A stretch of DNA of 64,000 nucleotides from DAHUXD01 sp963736455 (GTDB taxonomy: Bacteria; Acidobacteriota; Thermoanaerobaculia; UBA5066; Gp7-AA6): contig CAVTON010000001.1 of assembly GCA_963736455.1 (NCBI GenBank), positions 2,888,555 to 2,952,554 on the forward strand, read 5' to 3'. Numbering within the stretch: the stretch's first letter is position 1; each line of letters starts with the position of its first letter. Below, one piece after another: positions 17,183 through 26,395 of the stretch. The translations under genes and the position numbers were made by a program. Below the pieces are notes generated by a model. That model was not told where the DNA came from and did no database searches. It worked only from the letters and a program-made list of their open reading frames with translations.

Positions 17183-17652
17183 GGGCGGTTCTCGGAAACG
17201 ATCCTGCCGGCGACGCGGTCGCCGGGAAACGCCGACGCCAGGGCGGCGAGAGCGCCGTCGAACGCGGCGGAGCTCGAGGCCATGATCTCGGCGCAGAGCG
17301 TCGGCGTGCGGACGAACTCCATGGTTCCCGTGAGGCCGCGCACGACGATCGAGTCCACCGGCTCTTCGACGACGAAGAGAATGCCGTCCGCGTCCTCCAG
17401 AGCCCGCGACGCCGCGAGATGCGCCTTGTCGACCTCGTCCCTCTGGAGGCAGACGCCGACGAGGCCGACCACCTTGAAATGGTTCGGCTCGAACTCGGTC
17501 CGGTCCCAGTTCTTCCAGACCCGGTCGCGAGGCTGCAGCGCGAAGCGGTACGCGACGTTGGAGAGCCGCGACTCTTCGACCGCGAACTCCGCGATCCGCC
17601 GCGGCGTCAGCTCCAGGTTGGGGTCGGGCTTCGGGGGTTTGCTGGTGGGCAT
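17179..17652 (-). CDS. Conserved hypothetical protein coupled to kbl
   Basis: A 157-residue protein starting MPTSKPPKPDPNLELTPRR, with no signal peptide. It contains an alpha/beta core (HFKVVGLVGVCLQRDEVDKAH ... DADGILFVVEEPVDSIVV) and I do not recognise the family. ATG at 17652 follows GGAGACACG, which decides the start over longer frames upstream. Its stop overlaps the TTG start of kbl, so it may be a partner or leader gene for threonine/glycine metabolism, but no function is claimed. Confidence 0.7.
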   Translation of the reverse strand: MPTSKPPKPDPNLELTPRRIAEFAVEESRLSNVAYRFALQPRDRVWKNWDRTEFEPNHFKVVGLVGVCLQRDEVDKAHLAASRALEDADGILFVVEEPVDSIVVRGLTGTMEFVRTPTLCAEIMASSSAAFDGALAALASAFPGDRVAGRIVSENRP

Positions 17653-17922
17653 CGTGTCTCCGTTGATCGTTGCGGCTGGCGCGGAGACTATCGCAAGTCC
17701 CGAGAAGCCGAGGAGAACCCTCGAGACGGCCGCGGCGTCGGAAGGGGGACGATGGGCACGACGTCTCGCGTGCCTTCGATCGTCGGAGCGGGGCTCGTCC
17801 TCGCGCGCGGGCGGCCGCAAGGGCCGCCCCTGCGAAGACAAGGCCAAACGCGATCGTTGCAGCACGCGAGCGCCCGAGGCCGGGAGGAGCGCCGCGCGCC
17901 CCCGTGAGATCATTTCCCGAAG

Positions 17923-19491
17923 GTGGACCCGAGCCTGCCGTCGGATACCGAGCGCGGTCCGTGCCCGCGGTGCGGGGAGTCCACGGCCCTCGCCGGACGA
18001 GTCTGTCCGCATTGCGACGGAAGTCTCCTCGTCGACGTCGCCACGAGTCGGGCGGTGTCCGACGAGCGACAGCGCTACCGCGCGGCGCGCGAGCTGGCGG
18101 CTCTCTCGCCGGTACCGCTCGCCCGGCTGAGGGAGAGACTGCATCACGCGGGGGGAGCGGTGGTCATTTTCGGCGTCACACGGGAAATCGGCCGGAAAGC
18201 CGTCGCCGTCCTCGAGCCGCTCGGCGTCTCCGCCCGACTCGTCGAGACGCCGCTCTTCGACGCCTCGGCCGAGGTGCCGGAGCTCGGCCGGCGGGTTTCC
18301 GGCGGCGGCGTGCCCGCGGCCGCGATCGGCGCCGGCGCGATCCTCGCCGCGCTCGCCGTGGTGTGGCTCTTGCGCCGCTCGCCTTCCGCGCCGTCCGTGG
18401 GCGCCGCCTCCTTGCCGGCGAGAGACCCGGCGTCCGCCGCGCCGGCCCCGGCCCCGACTCCACCGTCGTCCCGCGACCTCGCCGCCGCGGCCCTCGAGTC
18501 GACGGCCGGTCTCCGCTGCGGAGCGATCTCCGGCGCCGGCTTCTTCGTCGCGCCGGAGCTCCTCCTGACCAACGCGCACTTGCTGTGTCCCGACCGTTCG
18601 AGCCTCGAGGTCACGCTCCACGACGGGCGCAAACTCCCGGCCTCGGTCCAGACGACCGACGAGTGGCTCGATGCCGCGGTGCTCCGCGTGCCGGGCGCGG
18701 CGGCGCGCCCCCTCGCGCTCGGCGACGCCACACGGCTCGAGCCGGGCGACTCCGTTCTCTTCATCGGAAGCCCGCTCGGCATGGACTTCACCGTCTCCCG
18801 CGCGATCGTCAGCCACCCGCGCCGCAGCATGTACGGAATCGCCTTCGTCCAGTTCGACGCCAACGTCAATCACGGCAACAGCGGCGGTCCGCTGCTCGAC
18901 ACGGAGGGCCGCGCCGTCGGAATCGTGTCGATGATGCTCGCGGACTCGCGGGGCATCGCGTTCGCGCTTCCGATCAACTACGTGCACGACCTTCCGGGAG
19001 CCTCGCTGCCCGTCGGAGATCCGCCTCCCGACTTCGACGCCTGGCGCCGGGTCCTCGCCGCGGCGCGGCAGCAGGATGCGGTCGAAGCCGCGGCCGCGCG
19101 CGAGGCGTACCGGCGTCCCGGGCTCGGCGGCGCCGCGGTCGATCCGGACGGCCATCTCTTCGCCTTCGTCGTGACGCTCGGACAGCCCGCGGGCTCGCGC
19201 TCCTACCGCTTCGCGATCCGCCGGAGCGGCGAGATTCTCTGCCAGCCGAGCGGGCTCGTGGACACGTGGGGCAAGTCCTCCGCGTCGCGCGCGGGTGCGA
19301 TGCAGGATCCTCGAATGCTTCGCTGGCTTTCCCGGATCGACCTCGGCGGAGATCTCTACTCGGGGCGGGCCGACCTGTCCCTGGACGGCTGCCCGGCGGC
19401 GCCGACGCTCGTCGGCGCGGAGCTCGACCTCGAGGACGCCGACCCGGGCGCGGCGAAGACCGTCATCGACGTGGTGCGGATCGTCCGATAG
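17923..19491 (+). CDS. Zinc-ribbon, single-TM, trypsin-like (S1C/HtrA-type) serine protease
   Basis: A 522-residue protein from a GTG start. An N-terminal zinc ribbon (C14PRC17 and C28PHC31) is followed by a cytosolic alpha/beta stretch (about 45-115), a membrane helix (130-150) and a Pro/Ala linker. A trypsin-like protease domain follows, with H219 (TNAHLL), D250 (EWLDAAVL) and S320 (HGNSGGP). No PDZ domain is seen after the protease. Instead there is an unassigned beta-rich domain of about 150 residues. Topology puts the ribbon inside and the protease in the periplasm. All three catalytic residues are present. It converges with DUF5996 at the 3' side. Confidence 0.88.
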   Translation: MDPSLPSDTERGPCPRCGESTALAGRVCPHCDGSLLVDVATSRAVSDERQRYRAARELAALSPVPLARLRERLHHAGGAVVIFGVTREIGRKAVAVLEPLGVSARLVETPLFDASAEVPELGRRVSGGGVPAAAIGAGAILAALAVVWLLRRSPSAPSVGAASLPARDPASAAPAPAPTPPSSRDLAAAALESTAGLRCGAISGAGFFVAPELLLTNAHLLCPDRSSLEVTLHDGRKLPASVQTTDEWLDAAVLRVPGAAARPLALGDATRLEPGDSVLFIGSPLGMDFTVSRAIVSHPRRSMYGIAFVQFDANVNHGNSGGPLLDTEGRAVGIVSMMLADSRGIAFALPINYVHDLPGASLPVGDPPPDFDAWRRVLAAARQQDAVEAAAAREAYRRPGLGGAAVDPDGHLFAFVVTLGQPAGSRSYRFAIRRSGEILCQPSGLVDTWGKSSASRAGAMQDPRMLRWLSRIDLGGDLYSGRADLSLDGCPAAPTLVGAELDLEDADPGAAKTVIDVVRIVR

Positions 19492-19498
19492 GACGGGC

Positions 19499-20431
19499 TC
19501 AGGGGCTCGAGCGCTCTAGGGTCTTGCGATCCCAGGAGGCGAGGTTCGCGGCCGCGTCGTACGTCGCCTGGAGAAACGCGAGCAGGGCGCGGTCGGGCGA
19601 TGGGGCATTTCGCACGGCCTCGTACGGAAGGACGAACTCGCCCAGATCCTTGCTGTAGAAGGCCGCCGCCGGCTCGACCTGCGCTTCGGCGAACCCGGGC
19701 GGCGCGGGGTAGGCATAGGAATAGAAGGCCGGCTCGGAGACGGCGCCGCCGCCCGGCCAGAATCCGCAGCTGCTGACCTCGTGCGAGTAGGCGTCGCGCG
19801 TCACGCGATCGGGAAGGTTCGGAATGCCGCCGGGATGGACCGGCGCGATCCGTCCCGAGAATCGCGTGACGGCGAGATCCGGCGCGCCCCAGAAAAAATG
19901 CACCGGGCTGCACTTGCCGAGAAAGCGGGCGCGAAAGATCTGGAAGACCCGGTCGGACTGGACGAGCGCGCGCCAGAACCGGTTCGCATACTCGGAGTCG
20001 TAGGCCGCGTGCGTCTCGTCCTCGTCGAAGGCGATCGGATTCGCGACCTCGTTCGGCATCTTGTGGATCGTGACGTCGAGGCCGAGCCGCCCGAGCGCGC
20101 TCCACAGAGCGCGGTAGAAGGCGGCCACCGATTGCGGCCGGAGAGGCAGAGACTCGAGGCCGCCCTCGGCCGTCCGTATGAAGAGGCGATGCTCGATGAA
20201 GTCGAAGTCGATCTCGAAGACCCGGGTCCCGTACGGAATCGGCGACGTCGCAAGCCCTCGCGCGCTGACGTACAGCGTGTCGCTCCAGCAGTGATTGATC
20301 CTCGGGCTGAGCGTGTGGCGGATCTTCCCCGCGATCTGCGTCCAGAGGTGGAGGGTCGCGAGCGTGTCGCTCCATGCCGCGAGCGGCAGAGCCGGCCAGA
20401 CCTCCGAATTCGACGCGCTCGCCGAGCTCAC
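19499..20431 (-). CDS. DUF5996 family protein
   Basis: A 310-residue protein opening with WPALPLAAWSDTLATLHLW, the strongly conserved start of DUF5996. Further family-like segments are VHFFWGAPDLAVTRFSGR and SHEVSSCGFWPGG. No signal peptide or membrane helix is evident, so it is probably cytosolic. Function of the family is unknown to me. The GTG at 20431 has no obvious ribosome site, but it is the start that just precedes the conserved block. It diverges from the secreted protein gene, sharing a 90-base intergenic region. Confidence 0.82.
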   Translation of the reverse strand: MSSASASNSEVWPALPLAAWSDTLATLHLWTQIAGKIRHTLSPRINHCWSDTLYVSARGLATSPIPYGTRVFEIDFDFIEHRLFIRTAEGGLESLPLRPQSVAAFYRALWSALGRLGLDVTIHKMPNEVANPIAFDEDETHAAYDSEYANRFWRALVQSDRVFQIFRARFLGKCSPVHFFWGAPDLAVTRFSGRIAPVHPGGIPNLPDRVTRDAYSHEVSSCGFWPGGGAVSEPAFYSYAYPAPPGFAEAQVEPAAAFYSKDLGEFVLPYEAVRNAPSPDRALLAFLQATYDAAANLASWDRKTLERSSP

Positions 20432-20520
20432 GGAGGAAGCCTATACCGCGGAATAAGGATGTAGGATCACCGTCCGTTTCGAAGATTTGCTTCGAATTGA
20501 GGAATAGAGGAGGAGTTGTC

Positions 20521-20988
20521 ATGAAGACGCGCACCATCCTGGCATCCCTGGTCGTTCTGCTTTCCGGAGTCACCCTGGCGCTCGCGGCGAACGTGGACCT
20601 GACCCCGAACATGGGCACCTGGAAGCTGAACGAGGCCAAGTCGAAGTTCTCTCCGGGCGCCATCAAGAACACGACCGTCGTCTACGCGCCGGCCGCCGAC
20701 GGCATGATCAAGGTCACGACCGACGGGACGGACGGCAGCGGCAAGCCCAGCCACACGGAGTGGACCGGGAAGTTCGACGGCAAGGACTATCCGGTCACGG
20801 GAGCGGAGTACGACTCGAGGGCGTATACGCCTTCCGGCATGCACTCGCTCAGCATGACGATCAAGAAGGGCGGAAAGGTCGTCGTCACCGGCAAGATCAC
20901 CGTTTCCCCCGACGGCAAGTCGCGCACCGTGACCACGATGGGTGCCGAGCCCTCGATGAACAACACGGCCGTCTACGACAAGGAATAG
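20521..20988 (+). CDS. Small secreted protein, unknown function
   Basis: A 155-residue protein with a clear Sec signal peptide (MKTRTILASLVVLLSGVTLA, cleavage near ALA-A). The mature part is beta-rich and repetitive in style (MGTWKLNEAKSKFSPG, then several strands with Gly-Lys turns). I have the impression that proteins of this type are common in Acidobacteriota, but I name no family. GGAGGAG precedes the ATG by seven bases. A strong intrinsic terminator follows, so it is probably a single-gene unit. Confidence 0.8.
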   Translation: MKTRTILASLVVLLSGVTLALAANVDLTPNMGTWKLNEAKSKFSPGAIKNTTVVYAPAADGMIKVTTDGTDGSGKPSHTEWTGKFDGKDYPVTGAEYDSRAYTPSGMHSLSMTIKKGGKVVVTGKITVSPDGKSRTVTTMGAEPSMNNTAVYDKE

Positions 20989-20996
20989 CTGATCGC

Positions 20997-21026
20997 GGGG
21001 CGGTCCCCGGGGGCCGCCCCTTTTTT
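20997..21026 (+). terminator. Rho-independent terminator
   Basis: Stem GGGGCGG (20997-21003) pairs with CCGCCCC (21014-21020) and is followed directly by six T. It lies nine bases after the stop codon of the secreted-protein gene. This is the best canonical terminator in the window. Confidence 0.85.
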
Positions 21027-21129
21027 CCGCCCTACGCCGTTTCCGCCTCGCTCACGAGGCACGTCCTTTGCACCCTTCGTCCCTTTTGGCCGCGCCCCTC
21101 CACGACGCGGCGGAGAAACGGAGGAGTCG

Positions 21130-21537
21130 ATGGCGAGCAAGAGTCCCCAACCGTCCCGGCCGACGCTCGGAGCCGGCGACGCGGTCGCCACGGTCGGAGT
21201 GAAGGACGTCCAGGCCGCGCGTCGTTTCTACGAAGACACGCTCGGGTTGACGGTCGAAGACGCCCACGGCGGCGACGTCGTGACCTACGCGAGCGGCGAC
21301 ACGCGCCTGCTCGTCTACCAGTCGGCGTTCGCCGGCACGAACCAGGCGACCTGCGTGACATGGACGAGCCGGGACGTGGACGCCGTCGCGGCAGGGCTGA
21401 AGGCCCGGGGCGTCCGGTTCGAGCATTACGATCTCCCGAACATGAAGCGGGAAGGCGACGTCCACGTTTCCGGCGACATGCGCGCGGCATGGTTCAGGGA
21501 TCCCGACGGAAACATTCTCGCGATCGTGAGCGGTTAG
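21130..21537 (+). CDS. VOC (glyoxalase/bleomycin-resistance) family protein
   Basis: A 135-residue protein. GVKDVQAARRFYEDTLGLTVE is the classic first beta-alpha-beta of the vicinal oxygen chelate fold, and it closes with WFRDPDGNILAIV. One domain of this size normally dimerises to form metal sites. The role (isomerase, dioxygenase or resistance) cannot be decided. ATG follows GGAGGAG. It stands alone between a terminator and the DUF3943 gene. Confidence 0.87.
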   Translation: MASKSPQPSRPTLGAGDAVATVGVKDVQAARRFYEDTLGLTVEDAHGGDVVTYASGDTRLLVYQSAFAGTNQATCVTWTSRDVDAVAAGLKARGVRFEHYDLPNMKREGDVHVSGDMRAAWFRDPDGNILAIVSG

Positions 21538-21592
21538 CCTGCTCGAGCGTTGCGAGCGCCTCCGCAGGGGGCAGAAATCGGCCGGTCGAAGC

Positions 21593-23062
21593 GTGTCTCC
21601 CTGGAGAGTCGTACGAGTGGGGGCGTGCGTGTTCGGGGCCTGCGCGACCCTCGCGCTCGGCGCACCGGTCGAGGGGCAGCCGCCGTCCTTTTCGCTCGGC
21701 CTCGGGGGCGCCCTCGCTTCGGCCGCGCCGTACGAGCGCGAAACGGCCTCCCCGCCTGCGGCCGCTCCGGCGCGCCGGGACTACCGGACGGCGGCCGCCG
21801 AGCTCGCGCTGCTCGAATTCCTGCCGTGGGCCTGGGATCGCTGGGCCACCGACGAGGACTTCGCGCGGATTTCCTGGCGCACCGTCAACCGGAATCTGAA
21901 GGCCGGCTTTGGCTTCGACCGCGACGCGTTCAACACCAACCAGACCTGGCACCCGTACCAGGGCTCGCTCTTTTTCGAGGCCGGCCGCTCGAACGGCTTC
22001 TCCTACTGGGAGTCGGGACTGTTCGCGCTGACCGGCAGCCTCATCTGGGAGTGCTGCATGGAGAACACGCAGCCCTCGATCAACGACCTCGTGAACACGA
22101 CACTCGGCGGCATGGCGCGCGGCGAGGTCCAGCATCGCCTCGCGGCCCTCCTCCTCGACAACACGGCGACCGGCGGCGAGCGCTTCTGGCGGGAGCTCGG
22201 CGCGGCGATCCTCAATCCGGTCGGCGCGGTGACCCGCCTCGTCCACGGCGACATGGGCCGTCCGTACCCGAACCCGGACGATCGCTACCCCGACGGCTTC
22301 AGCGTGTCGGCCGATCTCGGGTATCGCCACGTCGAAGGACCGGGCGCCGACCTGGACCAGGGCTCGATGGCCGTCTCGGCGCGCTACGGCGATCCGTTCA
22401 CGTCCGACGTCGTCGAGCCCTTCGACGCCTTCTGGGGAACGCTCGAGCTCGACCTGCCGTCGAAACAGGCGCTCACGCTCTTCGAGGAGCGCGGCATCCT
22501 GCGCTCCTGGGAGCTGACGGACCGCACGTCGCCCGTGCGGCACGTCTTCGCCTTCTCCCAGGAGTACGAGTACATCAACAACGAGGCCGAGGTCTTTGGC
22601 GCCCAGATGTTCAGCGCCGGCTTTCTCTCCCGCTTCGACCTCGGCCGGCGCTTCACCGTCGCCACGGACCTCGATGCGCTCGCGGTGCCGCTCGCGGGCG
22701 TCAAGACGACCGACTTCGCGAACCCCGAGACCGGACGCAATTACGACTACGGGCCGGGCGGCGGCGCGCTGGCGGCGATGCGCCTCTACGTCGGCGACCA
22801 CCAGGTCTTCGACGCCGGCTATGGCGTGATCTGGGCGCACACGGTCAACGGCACCTCGAACAACAACACCCTGCAGTTCTTCCGGACCACGGCCGTCGTG
22901 CCGATCGCCGGGCCCGTCGGGCTCGGCGCGAGCTACCGCTGGTACAGCCGCAAGACGACCTACGACGGCGGCTTCTTCGAGCCGGGCCAGACGCAGTCCG
23001 AGTGGCACGCCTTCGTGCGCGTCACCTTCGGCGCATCAGGTCTTCGCGTGCCGAAGGTGTGA
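21593..23062 (+). CDS. DUF3943 outer-membrane-type protein
   Basis: A 489-residue protein with a signal peptide (VRVGACVFGACATLALGAP). The block THWHPYQ-like WHPYQGSLFFEAGRSNGFSY, then SGLFALTGSLIWE and PSINDLVNTTLGG, matches DUF3943. The second half is rich in alternating beta strands and ends VRVTFGA, consistent with a barrel or surface protein. The start is GTG at 21593 with a weak ribosome site; a later GTG is possible. Its last 27 bases overlap the 3' end of the convergent MFS gene. Confidence 0.75.
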   Translation: MSPWRVVRVGACVFGACATLALGAPVEGQPPSFSLGLGGALASAAPYERETASPPAAAPARRDYRTAAAELALLEFLPWAWDRWATDEDFARISWRTVNRNLKAGFGFDRDAFNTNQTWHPYQGSLFFEAGRSNGFSYWESGLFALTGSLIWECCMENTQPSINDLVNTTLGGMARGEVQHRLAALLLDNTATGGERFWRELGAAILNPVGAVTRLVHGDMGRPYPNPDDRYPDGFSVSADLGYRHVEGPGADLDQGSMAVSARYGDPFTSDVVEPFDAFWGTLELDLPSKQALTLFEERGILRSWELTDRTSPVRHVFAFSQEYEYINNEAEVFGAQMFSAGFLSRFDLGRRFTVATDLDALAVPLAGVKTTDFANPETGRNYDYGPGGGALAAMRLYVGDHQVFDAGYGVIWAHTVNGTSNNNTLQFFRTTAVVPIAGPVGLGASYRWYSRKTTYDGGFFEPGQTQSEWHAFVRVTFGASGLRVPKV

Positions 23063-24658
23063 GGCCTTCTTTCGGGGGCGGCCGCGGCGTGCCGTCGCCG
23101 CCCGGCGCACACCGAATCCTCCGCAGGCCGCGGCCAGGATCGAGAGCCCGGCGCCGAGGACGTTGATGTCGCGAAAGGCGTCCTCGAGTCCGTCGGCGAT
23201 GCCTTCGTGGATCGCCTTCTTTTCGGCCGGCGACGCCCCCGACGGAGGACGGGCGGCGCCGAGGCGGCTTCTCTCGGGAGCGAGGAGCTCGCGCGTCTTC
23301 GGCGAAACGTGCGCGGCGTCGAGCCGGAGGTCGAGCCCGCGGTTGAACGCCCCGGTCGCCGCAATGCCGAGCACGGCCACCGCGAGGAGACCCGCGACCC
23401 GCGCGACGGCGTTGTTGATCCCGGACGCCGCGCCCTGGTCCTCCCGCTCGACGGAATTCAGGATCGTCGTCGTCAGGGGCGCGACCGCGATCGCGAGGCC
23501 GACGCCGACGACTGCGAGGGCCGGCAGGACCGTCAGCGCGTAGGAGCCCTGCCTCGGCAGGATCACGAACAGCGCGAAGCCGGCGGCGGTGGCCGCGGGG
23601 CCGACCGTCAGGGGGAGCCGGGGTCCGATCCGATCGGCAAGCGCCCCGGCGTAGCGGGATCCGGCCGAGACGATCAGAACGAGCGGGAGGACGGACATCC
23701 CGGCGCCGGCGGGCGAGTATCCGCGGGCCTGGATCAGCACGAACGGCAGGAAGAAGAAAAGGGCGGCGAGCGCCGCATAGAGAAAGAAGGTCAGGAGGTT
23801 CGCCGCCGCGAACGCGGTCTTGCGGAACAGGCCGACGGGGACCATCGGATGCGCCTCGTGGGTTTCGACGGCGACGAACGCGGCGAGGCCGGCCGCGCCC
23901 AGGGCGAGCGGCGCCCAGACGCTCGGGCTCGCCCAGCCGGCCGTCGGCGCTTCGATCAGGCCGAAGACGAGCAGGCCGAGCCCCGCCGTCGCGAGCACGG
24001 CCCCGGTCAGATCGAGGGGCCCGGACTCCGGGTTGCGGCTCTCCGGGACGCGCCGCAGCGAGATCCAGATCACGGCGGCCGCGAGCGGCAGGTTGACGAG
24101 GAAGACCGCGCGCCACGAGATCGTCTGCACGAGCCAGCCGCCGAGGGCCGGACCGATCGCGGTGGCGATCGCGGTCCCCGCCGACCAGGTTCCCACCGCG
24201 CGCCCGCGCTCTTCCTCGGGAAAGGCCGCGCCGAGCATCGCGAGGCTCGCGGGAACCAGAAGCGCGGCGCCGACGCCCTGGATCGCCCGGGACGCGACGA
24301 GCGCCGCCGCGCCGGGAGCCAGGCCGCAGGCGAGCGACGCCCCGGCGAAGACGGCGGCGCCGAGGACGAACACGCGCCGGCGGCCGAATCGATCCGCGAG
24401 CGCGCCGCCGACGAGGACGAGCGAGGAGAGGAAGAGCGCGTACGCCTCGACGATCCACTGGGCCGTCGAGACCGGGACGCCGAAGTCCCGCTGGAGGATC
24501 GGCAGCGCGACGCTGACGACGCTGCCGTCGATGAACGCCATGCCCGACCCGAGAATCGAAGCCGCGAGAACCCATCGTCCCGCGCCCGGCGAGCTCGCGG
24601 GGCCGCCGGCCGCATTCGCGGCTCCGGCGGCGGACGGATCGCGGTGATACGGCGACAT
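23036..24658 (-). CDS. MFS multidrug exporter, DHA2 (EmrB/QacA-like) family
   Basis: A 540-residue polytopic protein with about 14 hydrophobic helices. FIDGSVVSVALPILQRDFG in helix 1, GGALADRFGRRRVF (MFS loop 2-3 motif) and a motif-C-like GPALGGWLVQTISWRAVFLVN are DHA2 signatures. The family uses the proton gradient to expel drugs or metabolites from the cytoplasm. A loop of about 70 residues (after GAFNRGLDLRL) precedes the last helix. The C-terminus is Arg/Lys rich. Substrate unknown. Overlaps the convergent DUF3943 gene by 27 bases. Confidence 0.92.
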   Translation of the reverse strand: MSPYHRDPSAAGAANAAGGPASSPGAGRWVLAASILGSGMAFIDGSVVSVALPILQRDFGVPVSTAQWIVEAYALFLSSLVLVGGALADRFGRRRVFVLGAAVFAGASLACGLAPGAAALVASRAIQGVGAALLVPASLAMLGAAFPEEERGRAVGTWSAGTAIATAIGPALGGWLVQTISWRAVFLVNLPLAAAVIWISLRRVPESRNPESGPLDLTGAVLATAGLGLLVFGLIEAPTAGWASPSVWAPLALGAAGLAAFVAVETHEAHPMVPVGLFRKTAFAAANLLTFFLYAALAALFFFLPFVLIQARGYSPAGAGMSVLPLVLIVSAGSRYAGALADRIGPRLPLTVGPAATAAGFALFVILPRQGSYALTVLPALAVVGVGLAIAVAPLTTTILNSVEREDQGAASGINNAVARVAGLLAVAVLGIAATGAFNRGLDLRLDAAHVSPKTRELLAPERSRLGAARPPSGASPAEKKAIHEGIADGLEDAFRDINVLGAGLSILAAACGGFGVRRAATARRGRPRKKASHLRHAKT

Positions 24659-24673
24659 GCCAGTCGGGACCGG

Positions 24674-24856
24674 TCAGCGCGCGCGGGAGTGCAGCCAGAG
24701 GAAGAAGAGAGCCACGACGACGAGGAGAAGGATCACGCGAGCCACCCCGATCAGGCGCGTGTGCGCCACGGGGCGGGTGCCCTTCGGTTTCAGCGCCGTC
24801 ACCGAGGCGACGACGCTCAGGACGACGGCGATTCCGAGCCAGAAGATCCAGTTCAC
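24674..24856 (-). CDS. Small two-helix membrane protein
   Basis: A 60-residue protein with two hydrophobic helices (WIFWLGIAVVLSVVASVTAL and VARVILLLVVVALFFLWL) joined by a basic loop. The GTG start at 24856 follows GGGAGGA, which supports it as a real gene. It lies just upstream of the MFS exporter on the same strand (15 bases apart) and may be co-expressed with it. No family recognised. Confidence 0.65.
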   Translation of the reverse strand: MNWIFWLGIAVVLSVVASVTALKPKGTRPVAHTRLIGVARVILLLVVVALFFLWLHSRAR

Positions 24857-25119
24857 GCGTCCTCCCTTGCGAGCTTCGAGCGTCCCATCGAGTCTGTCAT
24901 CGGCGCGACGCGACCGTCATATCCCCGGACCAATGCCCGCGTCCACACGAAAGCTCGGGGTCGCCTCCGTGGACGCGAACACCATCGTCCGGGACGAGGA
25001 CGTGCACGAGTGCTCCCGCTGCAACTTGACTGCCAAAATGGGCGCCTCTGTTCTGGACCGCGCCGAGCGCCTGTGGTTTGATCGCACGCGCGTCTCCCGA
25101 ACGAGGAACGGAGGTCTCG

Positions 25120-26382
25120 ATGAAGCCGGTCCGGACCTGGCTCGCCAGTTTCGCCCTGCTCGCCGCGTCGGCTCTTCCGGCGCAGGTCACGGCGATCCGG
25201 GCCGGGCAGCTCGTCGATCCGGCGGCGGGAGCGACGCGGCGCGACCAGATCATCCTCGTCGAGGGCGGCAGGATCACGGCGGTCGGCCCGTCCGTGGCGA
25301 TTCCGCCGAACGCGGCGATCGTGGATCTGTCGAAGCGAACCGTTCTGCCCGGCCTCTTCGACGTCCACACGCATCTCTGCCTGAACCTGAAGACCCAGGG
25401 CGGCAACGGGCTGCCGGAGCTGCTTCGCTCCCTGCTCGCGGCAACCGCGATCGAGACCACGGCGTACCGGTCGCTCGAAGGCGCCGCGAACGCCCGCGAC
25501 ATGCTGCGCTCCGGATTCACGACCGTGCGCGACGTCGGGAACGCCGGCAACTACGCGGACACGGCGCTGCGGCGCGCGATCGAGGACGGCCTCGTGCCGG
25601 GTCCGACGGTCGTCAACGCCGGACGCATCATTACGCCCTTCGGCGGGCAATACCACGGCCTTCCGCCCGAACGGGCCGACATCGCGATTCCCGAGTATCT
25701 TTACGCCGACACGCCGGACGAGATGCGCAGGGCGGTACGCGAGAACATCGCGTTCGGAGCGAAGGTGATCAAGATCGTGGTGGACGACCAGCCCTACCTC
25801 TACTCGGTGGACGACGTCCGCACGATCGTCAAGGAGGCGGCGGCGGGCGGCCTGAAGGTCGCCGCGCACTGCGCGACCGACGCGGGGTCCCGCATCGCGG
25901 CGGAGGGAGGCGTGGCCTCCGTCGAGCACGCCTACCGCGCGACGACGCCGACGCTCCAGCTCATGAAGGACCGCGGTGTCTTTCTCGTCGGCACGGACTT
26001 CACGCGCCAGGCCGCGCACGAGATGGGCATGGACGAGTACCACGACTGGGTCGTGGACCGCCTGAGGCGCGCCTATCAGGTCGGCGTGCCCGTCGCGTTC
26101 GGAACGGACGTCTGCTTCGTGAAGGACGGCGAGACCCGCGGCACGCTCTCGATCGAGTTCGTCACGAGCTTCGTCGAGGCCGGCGTCTCGCCGAAGCAGA
26201 TCCTCCGGGCGATGACGACCGACGCCGCTCGCCTCCTGGGCATGGAGAAGGAGCGCGGCGCGATCGCGCCCGGGTTCGCGGCCGACATTGTCGCGACGCC
26301 CGAAAATCCCCTGGAGAACATCGACACCGTGCGGCACGTCGCCTTCGTCATGAAGGGCGGCGAGATCGTCAAGAACCAGTGA
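25120..26382 (+). CDS. Secreted amidohydrolase (imidazolonepropionase/dipeptidase-like)
   Basis: A 420-residue metal-dependent amidohydrolase with an N-terminal signal peptide (to about ALPAQ). Metal ligands are visible: H83 and H85 (DVHTH), the carboxylated lysine K218 (VIKIVVDD), H250 (AAHC), H270 (VEHAY) and D330 (FGTDV). The subgroup includes periplasmic dipeptidases and cyclic-amide hydrolases of unclear substrate. ATG at 25120 after GGAGG is preferred over an upstream start 14 codons earlier, which would hide the signal peptide. It is followed 13 bases later by the Sel1 lipoprotein gene. Confidence 0.9.
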   Translation: MKPVRTWLASFALLAASALPAQVTAIRAGQLVDPAAGATRRDQIILVEGGRITAVGPSVAIPPNAAIVDLSKRTVLPGLFDVHTHLCLNLKTQGGNGLPELLRSLLAATAIETTAYRSLEGAANARDMLRSGFTTVRDVGNAGNYADTALRRAIEDGLVPGPTVVNAGRIITPFGGQYHGLPPERADIAIPEYLYADTPDEMRRAVRENIAFGAKVIKIVVDDQPYLYSVDDVRTIVKEAAAGGLKVAAHCATDAGSRIAAEGGVASVEHAYRATTPTLQLMKDRGVFLVGTDFTRQAAHEMGMDEYHDWVVDRLRRAYQVGVPVAFGTDVCFVKDGETRGTLSIEFVTSFVEAGVSPKQILRAMTTDAARLLGMEKERGAIAPGFAADIVATPENPLENIDTVRHVAFVMKGGEIVKNQ

Positions 26383-26395
26383 GGCGAGAACGTCA

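Noticed and set aside
24857..25119. Short plus-strand frame with ECSRCN upstream of the amidohydrolase
   Set aside because: It has no ribosome site, no recognisable domain and runs into the amidohydrolase in another frame. A TTGACT at about 25026 could be a -35 box, but no matching -10 was found.
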